A stretch of 64,000 nt of DNA, from positions 6,382,405 to 6,446,404 of the forward strand of contig CM020512.1 of NCBI GenBank assembly GCA_009823395.1, given 5' to 3'. The stretch is from Thamnaconus septentrionalis (Eukaryota > Chordata > Actinopteri > Tetraodontiformes > Monacanthidae). Positions 35,903-64,000 of the stretch are shown piece after piece. The notes under the pieces are model-generated. The model was given only the letters and a program-made list of their open reading frames with translations. It was not told the DNA's origin and searched no databases. The translations under genes and the position numbers were made by a program. Positions within the stretch are counted from its first letter, which is position 1; every line of letters starts with the position of its first letter.

Positions 35903-38832
35903 ATGCTGCCTCTGGCCAGTTTAACCTGCAGTGGAGGCCGGCAAGCTTTGGCTCGGTCCATTTTCCTTCGAGATGGAAGGGTCCAGTTTTCCCGCCTGTC
36001 AAAAGGACAATTCATCCCCAGGACCAGAAAAGTTGGACAGTTCTTCAGTCAGCACAGATGCTTTGGTGCCGTGGCCAGCGATAAAACGCCCTCCTACAGT
36101 TATGTCATAGTTGGGGCGGGGTCAGCAGGCTGCGTCCTCGCCAACCGTCTTAGCGAAGACCCCCAGGAGTCGGTGCTGCTGCTGGAGGCCGGGCCTAAGG
36201 ACATGCTGCTTGGAAACTTGTGGCTGTCGTGGAAGATCCACATGCCCGCTGCACTGACCTACAACCTCTGCAATGACAAGTACCGTCATTTCTGTTACTC
36301 TTTTTTTTTTTTTTTTTTTCTTAAACAACTGAGAAATTTTATTATGCATTTGCAAATTGTATCGCCACCAAGATAAGCTTCTTTGCTAAAGCTAAACTGA
36401 AAAATGCCAGCTGTTCATTCAGCGATCCAGCTGTGTGGTTAATTTTTCTTGTTTATGGAGCTACGATATAGCCTCAACATTTTTCACATCTGAGATGACA
36501 GATAAGTGGTCTGATTTTTTTTTTTCTTTTGTTCCTGTGCCATTCCCCTTCAGATACAACTGGTACTACCACACTTTGCCTCAGGCTGGCATGGACAACC
36601 GGGTGATGTACTGGCCCAGGGGCCGCGTGTGGGGCGGGTCGTCCTCGCTAAACGCCATGGTGTACATCCGCGGTCATGCCGAAGACTACAACCAGTGGCA
36701 GAGGGAGGGCGCCGACGGCTGGGACTATGACCACTGTCTGCCTTACTTCAGGAAAGCACAGTGTCACGAGCTGGGAGAAGACAGGTGACCACCCACCTCA
36801 GACTGTCATTGTTTCTGCCACTCATCTTGGCGGTGCCAAAAATCTGGCTTTTTGCCCGTAGATACCGCGGAGGGAGTGGACCTCTTCACGTGTCCAGAGG
36901 AAAGACCCACCATCCTCTTCACAAGGCTTTCATCGAGGCGGGGCAGCAGGCCGGCTACCCCTTCACCGATGACATGAATGGATTCCAACAGGAGGGTCTG
37001 GGCTGGATGGATATGACCATAAATAAAGGTTTGCCTCCAAAGAATTGCTCTAGGAGTAAAAGTTGAGTTCTTCAACGCCTTCAAAGTGTTTGTGCATCTC
37101 AAACATTGTCTCCATCCCTCTGTGCTACGCTGCTCAGGGAAGAGGTGGAGCACCGCCAGCGCCTACCTGAGGCCTGCGCTGCCTCGACCCAACCTGAAGA
37201 CGGAGGTGCACTGCATGACTACCAAGATCCTCTTTGACGGCAAGCGCGCTGTTGGCGTGGAGTACACGCAGAAGGGTCAAACGAAAAGGGTAAGACAGGC
37301 AGTGTTGGATTACTCCATAAAAGTAATCCAATTGCTGATTACTTCAAATTACTTTTTTAACTGCTTTGTTTCATAAGTAATCAATTACTAATAACTTTAG
37401 TTAAAAAAAGATAAAGTAACAGTTGCTCAGTGCTTTGGAATGAACTTTATAAAGCGAAATTTTTGCAATTCCAAATATTGCCTCTGTCCTCTCAACACGA
37501 ATGAATGTTTGCTCTCTGAACACAAACTGCACATTTCACAGAACAAACTCATGTACAGCACCGGTGGCCCAAATTGTTAAAATAATCTACGACATCGTAG
37601 ATTATTATTACCCATATTTTGTGGGTAATAAAACATTTTTAGCTTGCAAAATACTTCAGAAAAGTAACGGAATCGTTACTTGATGATGTAATTATAATTA
37701 TTTGTTTTGCCACAGTAAATTCCGTTACATTACTTCATGATTTAAAAAGTAGTTTAATTACAGTAGTGGTTTACTTCGTAATAGAATAATCGACTCTGAA
37801 GACAGGACATTTACATGCGCAAATTTCTCCAATCCAATCTAAACCTTTGTTGATCGTAAATTCCGCAGTGTCGGTTAATGTAGTTGTTTTTTTTTTTCAA
37901 ATATGGACCAGTTTTGCTTCCCCCCCGCCATGTTTTCTGCTTTCCAAAAAACGACCGGCAAAGGAGGAAACGCGTCACGCTGACGTAGCACACGTGCAGT
38001 GGAGATAAATTTAGGTATAAATGAAGATAAATTGATTAAAAATTAAGGAAGACAGGATCCGAATGGGTGTGTACATGGACGCCATTCGGAATAATAATAA
38101 GCATAAACCACCTCTCTCTTTCGGAATGGTCTTTCCGAATGGACCAGATTGGATCAGAATCTTCCAATTGACGTGTTTACATGAAGCATTTTTAATCTGA
38201 TTGGGCTTTTATTCGGATCATTTGTGTCCATTTAAACACATAATAATGTTCCTCTTGTTTGGAATATCAGAAACATTGTGTGTTGAAAACAAAATACAGC
38301 ATGTGGCTCTTGCATAGAACTCCAAGGATGACTATTGGATGTCCAGTATTAGGCGATCCATGGCGTTTCATTGGTCTGATCCCCAGGTGTTTGCGGACAA
38401 GGAGGTGATACTGAGCGGAGGAGCCATCAACTCCCCCCAGCTGCTGATGCTGTCAGGCGTGGGGAACGCCGACGACCTGAAGAAGCTCGACATCCCCGCT
38501 GTTCAGCATCTACCAGGTAGAGACCACGGTGCATCCCACGGCCTTTTCTGGAGACATCAAACTTTCACCTGCGTGCACCTGATACTTTGTGTTCAAAGAG
38601 AGACCCGCTGTGAAATCAGGTGTTATCACTTTATCTCAAAGGCAGGTTTTTTTTTTTTTTCCTTTCCTGTTGTCTCTCAGGCGTCGGCAGCAACCTCCAG
38701 GACCACCTTGAGCTGTACGTCCAGCAGAAGTGCACTCAGCCCATCACCCTGTACAAAGCCCAGAAACCTTTCCACATGGTCAAAATAGGCCTGGAATGGT
38801 TCACCATGTACACCGGTAAACCAAAGACAAAG

Positions 38833-38880
<48 letters not shown>

Positions 38881-40266
38881 CCTGGATGTTCCACCCATAG
38901 GCAAGTTTTCTCAGGGTTCTCTTGAGTCCTCGGAGCCTCATTGCCACTGATCACCCTGCAGGCTACGGAGCAACAGCCCACCTGGAGAGCGGAGGCTTCA
39001 TCCGCAGTCGCCCAGGCGTCGCCCACCCCGACATCCAGTTCCACTTTCTGCCGTCGCAGGTCATCGACCACGGACGGGTTGCATCCAAAATAGAGGCGTA
39101 TCAGGTATGTGTGTTGTTGTCAAGGACACTGACTGGCTGCCATTTGACAGCTACAAATAATTAAAATTATTTTTTTTTTTTGTACTGACAGGATACACAA
39201 CAATCAAAAGTAAAGCAAACAAACCAAATGAAAACACCGTAAATAAAACAACAGCAAAATGTTTACAAAAACATAGAATATTTCAGGGCAAATACAGTTT
39301 TGAAGTTATAAAATCATTTAAAAAGACCGAGGCACTTGAGGAGATTGGAAAGTACATAAAAAGCCTTGATTAGATTATGGCTTTATAGTTAAAATGCCAA
39401 CATGTTTCGGCCATGTAGGCCTTTTTCAAGGCCTTAAAGAAAGCTTTTTGATCCCCATGCCGAAGTGCACCAGGAGTACACTTTTTGTTTTTCCACACCC
39501 GGCAGCACTCATGTACTTATACTTTGACAGTTTTGAATTTTTTTTTTTTGACATTATCTCAAAAGATCTGCTGGGTTTTCACAATTACTCATGTCTGAAA
39601 CAATTTTTTGTTTTGTTTTTTTGTTGGGGATTTAGGTTCACGTCGGACCAATGAGAAGCACCAGCATCGGCTGGATGAAGCTGAAGAGCGCCAACCCCCT
39701 GGATCACCCCATCCTGCAGCCAAACTACCTCTCCACCGGTACGACGCTCCGCTGCGCTCTGCTTCTCTGTGGCACCATGGGAGTGACGCTGCAGTGGGCG
39801 CTGCTCTTCGCTCTCACTCCTGATTAAAATCCGTCTCTCTCTTCCAGACGTGGACGTGTGGGAGTTCAGGGAGAGCGTCAAGCTCTCTCGGGAGATCTTC
39901 GCTCAGAAGGCCTTCGACGCGTTCCGCGGCCCCGAGGTCCAGCCGGGTCCCCAGGTCCAGTCGGACGCCGACATCGACGCTTTTGTCCGGCGGAAAGCCG
40001 ACAGCGCCTACCACCCGTCCTGCACCTGCAAGATGGGCTCGCCCTCCGACCCCATGGCGGTGGTCGACTCCAGCGCCCGCGTCCTGGGCGTGGAGCGGCT
40101 GCGTGTGGTCGACGCCTCCATCATGCCCAGCATCGTCAGCGGCAACCTCAACGCCCCGACCATCATGATGGCGGAGAAGGCCGCTGACATCATCAGGGGT
40201 CGACCGCCACTCGTTGACCCCGGGGTTCCCGTGTACCAGCCACCAACGCTGGACACCCAGAGGTGA
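35903..40266 (+). CDS. chdh: Choline dehydrogenase, mitochondrial
   Basis: FAD-dependent GMC oxidoreductase of the inner mitochondrial membrane. It oxidises choline to betaine aldehyde, the first step to betaine. Coding exons: 35903-36279, 36554-36784, 36862-37028, 37138-37289, 38387-38516, 38681-38815, 38962-39104, 39636-39738, 39848-40266. They join in phase into 618 residues (human about 594). Residues 1 to about 55 form an Arg-rich, acid-poor mitochondrial presequence. The dinucleotide-binding motif GAGSAG is at 71-76. GMC signature 1 is [15 protein letters not shown], and signature 2 is [15 protein letters not shown]. The C-terminal substrate domain has [11 protein letters not shown], holding the active-site His, and SGNLNAPT with the partner Asn. 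The ATG at 35903 was chosen because the presequence follows it directly. An upstream out-of-frame ATG lies at 35877. No key residue is missing. Confidence 0.96.
37300..37780 (+). mobile_element. Interspersed MITE-like repeat in a chdh intron
   Basis: It starts CAGTGTTGGATTACTCC and is full of 'gtaatc', 'agtaac' and 'gttact' words. A second copy lies in inverted orientation at about 53298-53753 in a cacna1d intron. The CAGTGTTGG end is typical of a large fish family that I associate with hAT-like MITEs. No transposase is present. Confidence 0.65.
38830..38876. repeat. (CA)n microsatellite in a chdh intron
   Basis: About 20 CA units beginning some 20 bases after the donor of exon 38681-38815. 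Confidence 0.95.
39388..39434 (-). repeat. Hammerhead-like repeat end (Penelope-type relic) in a chdh intron
   Basis: On the - strand, CTTGAAAAAGGCC is followed by TACAT, then GGCCGAAACATGTTGGC. GGCC/GGCC forms a perfect stem II with a five-base loop, followed by the conserved GAAAC. The expected CUGANGA is decayed to CTTGAAA. I recall this phrase from repeat ends common in fish and amphibian genomes. Confidence 0.4.
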
Positions 40267-41097
40267 AGGAGGGGAGAGGGGAGGTGTGTGTGTGTGTGTG
40301 TGTGTGAGAAAGGGTTGAATTAAAATCAGTTAGCGTAATTGGCAATAATTCCTCTTCCTCAAAGCTAATTCAGACTAATTTCAACGGGCCATTGTGATGC
40401 TGACACTTTATTTTTTAAATTTTTTTTTCACTAATGAGCTGCACAGTTAAGCGAGCAACCCTGACCAACAAAACCCTGTAGAACTGCTTGGAGCTCCGTG
40501 TTTAATAGCCCAGTCTGTGATGTTGTGATCACAACGGTTGCCGTGGAAACGGGGCAACTTCAAAACCCAGCTGTGAATGCAACGCTGATTACGCAGTGGA
40601 TCAGAAATCCGTCCTCGGGTGGGTGGCTGCAGCGCGGGGGCGTGCACGTAATCCAGGAAATGAAGAAAGACCAGGTGAAGATTGCACCTTTTTTCTTAAG
40701 CAACATCTGGTTTACATTTTGACTCGGATTCAGGAAGGAAGCCATGCTTGTATTCATTTTCTACACTTGTAGTCACATTTTGTGAGCTTTGTTTTGTGTT
40801 TTTACTGACACAGGTTGTTTTCTAATCAGATTCACTATAAACCGACACAGATTGCACTTCTCTGTTCTCTATCTGTACACCTGCACTGTGATAAAATATA
40901 GTTTTGTGGGTTTGTCACATGGTTCTAAAATTAGTAGGGGGCCAAAAAAATGTTTTTGTTTCGGTTAAAAAAAAAAACATAATTAGTCATTTTTGACCAA
41001 GCCGAAAGTATTTTTTCCCAAGCTTCTTGTTGGAATTCTGTTAGTTTGACTTCTCTTATATAAATAGTTGCACAAAGTGCAAACTGTTGCTAAATCA

Positions 41098-41103
41098 AAT
41101 AAA
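41098..41103 (+). terminator. chdh: Polyadenylation signal AATAAA, probably chdh
   Basis: AATAAA about 830 bases after the chdh stop codon, followed by a T-rich stretch. The assignment is by position only. Confidence 0.45.
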
Positions 41104-41576
41104 GGTTGATCATCTTGAATACAACGTTAGCCTTTTACACACTTGAGATGTATTTTTAATGTCTTAAGTGCCTTCATGAGATGACTGAAAAATCACCTCT
41201 GGTGCCTGTATCATTAACCTGTCTGGATGTCTGAGTGAATTATCGTTTACATCAAATGTTTCTCTTCTTCTTTTTTTTTTTTTTTTTGCCTTTTTGAATT
41301 TTGAACACTTCAAACTGTCACTGTTGCACTTTTTACTTTGTCAACAGGATGTGCAAAAGGGCGTTAAGAACTATATTTTCCCTTTTTCTGTATCATGTAC
41401 CGTCTATAAACGATATGTACAGGATTTTTTTAAACATTGCTTGATCTGTGAAACAGTGGTGTGGCACTAAAAAAATATAACTGCAAGTTGCACAAGAAGT
41501 CTTGTGTTGTTTTGACCTATGGTTACCTGCCTGTTCATCTCAAGGCCACAGAGAGAGACAAACAACCATTCTCACT

Positions 41577-41578
<2 letters not shown>

Positions 41579-41622
<44 letters not shown>
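41579..41622. repeat. (CA)n microsatellite
   Basis: About 22 CA units. Confidence 0.95.
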
Positions 41623-41625
<3 letters not shown>

Positions 41626-44122
41626 CACGCCACGAACAGACATGGTGAACACGGACACTCCTGAAAGGCCTTGAGCCAAGGAATCAAACCTGCAACCGTC
41701 TTTCTGTGGCCACATTTCCAAACACCTTTGAAACACATAAAGAGAGCAAAATGAATTTATCAGTAATATATCATGTACTTTGCATTTTGAGATTTTCCTT
41801 TACCCACCTTTTTTAAAAAATATTATTTCGGAGACAAAGCAACTTTCCAGCAGCCTCCCACAGAATAATAAACTCTCCCTAAGCTGTTACTTGCGAGAGA
41901 AGCTGCATTCTTCTCTTGGTTCCTTCTTTTGAAGTCTGTCATGCTACTCATCTGATGGTGGTTAACCAAATGAATCATCACCACGTTTTATTTCAGCTGT
42001 GTTTTAGAACCTTTCTGGAAACTTGTTGCATCAAATTCAGTTTAGGATGTAGTCTTGCTAGTCTTTGGCTAAATATGTGGGTTTCTAAAGATCTTTAAAA
42101 TGCTCTTTAACTGTTCTTCATTTGTATTTACACAAAAGATATATCGCTGACATCGTTTTTCACTTTTTTAATCTGATCAATCATGGAAGAAATAATTTAC
42201 ATGAAAATGTAAAAAAAAAAAGAAAAAGAATGGTTTTCACAAACCACAATTTTCAATTCTAATAATTCCAGTGCATTGCTGCACCAGTGGCTAAGAGCTG
42301 CATCAGGATGGATTGAGAGCATCTGTAACACATGTTCCTGATACCTGCACATCTGCTCATCAAATGAATCTTTTTTTAAAAATCCTTAAACCTGCAAGAA
42401 AACACAACAGCAAAGTGTCTTTTCCAACATGAGAACTGAACTTTATCTTTTAGTAGATGTCTCACTTTTGAAAGAAAAAAACCCATCCACATCCTCGTAT
42501 CTGGAACAATGACTGTGTATTGATGTGCATGAGAATGTTTTGGTTTGACATCTGAAGAAGCCCTTTGAGTCGCACGGACATGCCACCCTGATCAGAGTAG
42601 TTTGATTGAGGGGGAAAATGAAAAAAAATCCAACAGAAAGAGCCAGTTTGATTTTTTTTAAAACAGTTGGCAGTGGTGCAAACACTCGGACAGTCGTGGA
42701 ACTGCTTCTCAGTGTTCTCACGTATAAACAGCTTGTGAAGATCTTTCCTATTTTGGGCCTCCAGCACCTTGAAAACAGTGCTGTAACAAAACAAACCAGA
42801 CAAAAAAAAATCACATAAAAACAGCTAACATCAACATCTTGTTAAAAAAAAAATATATACACCCAGCAACAATATATTTCTTTGATATATTGTCACAAAA
42901 ATATAGATCCCCTGTCCTGGAAATATACATCGGCGGCAAACATGTTTCCGACAACCGGCTACTGACGTCATTCTGCCCCTTTGTGAAACGAGCCTGATGT
43001 CAAACAGCCAACACGCCAACCTCAAATTGGTATTACTGCAACTTTCTGGCTCTTCGGTTTTGGTTTCAGAGAGACTGGATGCAGCGTTTCTCCGTTTCAG
43101 GCGCTCATGCACGTGAATGGGAGGGATATGCCTGAGGACAAAGTTGTTTGTTTTGTTTTTTTTTTTCGCTGATATGTGCTTCACTTTGTAAGTCAAGTAT
43201 TGAGACGAGCAATGTAGGACCTTCAAACCCGGATCTGTTTTCAGCCCAACTGCTGTTTTTCTGTCACTTTATGTTGTTGTTAATGCTTTATGGGAATCGA
43301 TGCCAAAACATGCATCACAGAACCATCTGGGAGACTCGCACTTGGCATCGCACTTAGACAAACCACATTTCTATTGGTTTTCTGATTAAACGCTCACTTC
43401 AAGTGAACACCATTCAAAAAATTGGCCAGTACTTCATTTTGTATTTGGTGACCAGCACATGAACAGACTAGTCCGTAAAGTGTATCTGTATCTTTGAATG
43501 TGGAATATTTTGTCAGTCACTGTGTGGTTTGGCCAAGTGTTCCATCTTCATATGATGTAGACACCCTGTCATGGCATCAACAAACTTTGTTTTCCAATTG
43601 TATATTCATAGATATCTTCAATTATATCTACATTTCTGACAGCAGGTGCGACTTGAAGGCCGTCGGTCGCGATGCATGTTGAGCTTTGTTGGCTGGTTCC
43701 AAGCGCGGAGGCAGAATAAGACGGGCGGGCTGCTCCTTTATTTTCAAAGAGACAAATATAAGAACGCACACCACGCAGCAGCGTTTCCACGGCATCCAGA
43801 CTCATCCACTGTCAGTCACGAGGAAAGAATTGAAAAAAAGAAAGAGGAGAATCAACCCTGGGGAGAATCCTAAATCCCTGCAGACTGTCGGGAGGGACGA
43901 CTCGTATCTTTTTTCGCTGAAAGTTCCTCAGCTTTGCCACAGATCCATCCACCTCCTCCTCTCTGGACTCCACAGAAAGAGAAAACAAGGCACTTTGTTC
44001 TCTTATCCATCCCTGTCTGGCGCCATCTGCCTGCCGGAGGAGGATGGCCTCAGGTGTGCAACGGCGGAGCCATTCTTTTATTCAATTGAAAAAAAACCTA
44101 AGGGATCCCGTGTGAGCCGCTG

Positions 44123-64000
<19,878 letters not shown>

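Larger units (their letters stand above)
40267..44122. other. chdh and cacna1d 3'UTRs and intergenic gap
   Basis: chdh and cacna1d converge here. Both 3'UTRs should lie in this 3.9-kb interval. There is a TG run directly after the chdh stop (about 40287-40306), a CA array at 41579-41622 and several T/A runs. No further gene was found. The cacna1d polyadenylation site was not identified with confidence (a TTTATT near 43737 is one candidate). Confidence 0.5.

Overview
The window is vertebrate nuclear DNA, almost certainly from a teleost fish. It has many long TG/CA microsatellites, small GT-AG introns, several fish-type MITE and SINE relics, and a gene order that matches the conserved vertebrate block CACNA1D, CHDH, IL17RB, ACTR8, SELENOK (human 3p21). 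All five genes were read exon by exon, and the splice phases agree throughout except at one place in cacna1d. The species cannot be named from this sequence.

Layout: bases 1 to about 23,600 hold no gene I can support. This part carries MITEs (5254-5804, 10511-10803), SINE relics, many TG arrays, an old LTR (16201-16694), a GC-rich 53-bp minisatellite of about 30 copies (16826-18582) and a broken L2/CR1-type LINE (18770-19855). selenok (+, 23714-25175, with a selenocysteine TGA and a SECIS element) and actr8 (-, 26043-29903, 13 exons) converge tail to tail. il17rb (-, 31138-33996, nine exons) and chdh (+, 35903-40266, nine coding exons plus a likely 5'UTR exon) diverge head to head. From 44123 to the right edge lies the 3' two thirds of an L-type calcium channel alpha-1 gene, cacna1d (-), from the domain II S4-S5 region to the stop codon. 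Its first exons lie beyond base 64000.

The genes are neighbours by ancient synteny, not an operon. SELENOK is an ER selenoprotein, ACTR8 an INO80 chromatin-remodelling subunit, IL17RB a cytokine receptor, CHDH the mitochondrial choline oxidase, and CACNA1D a voltage-gated calcium channel.

The points most worth checking are: two mutually exclusive exon pairs in cacna1d (IIIS2 and IVS3) plus a candidate cassette exon; an apparent one-base frameshift in its C-tail exon at a GGC repeat; a short il17rb ectodomain; the selenok stop codon formed downstream of the last intron next to a form-2 SECIS; two decayed hammerhead-ribozyme-like repeat ends in introns; and a MITE terminus that lies at a cacna1d 3' splice site. 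I found no convincing wholly new system.
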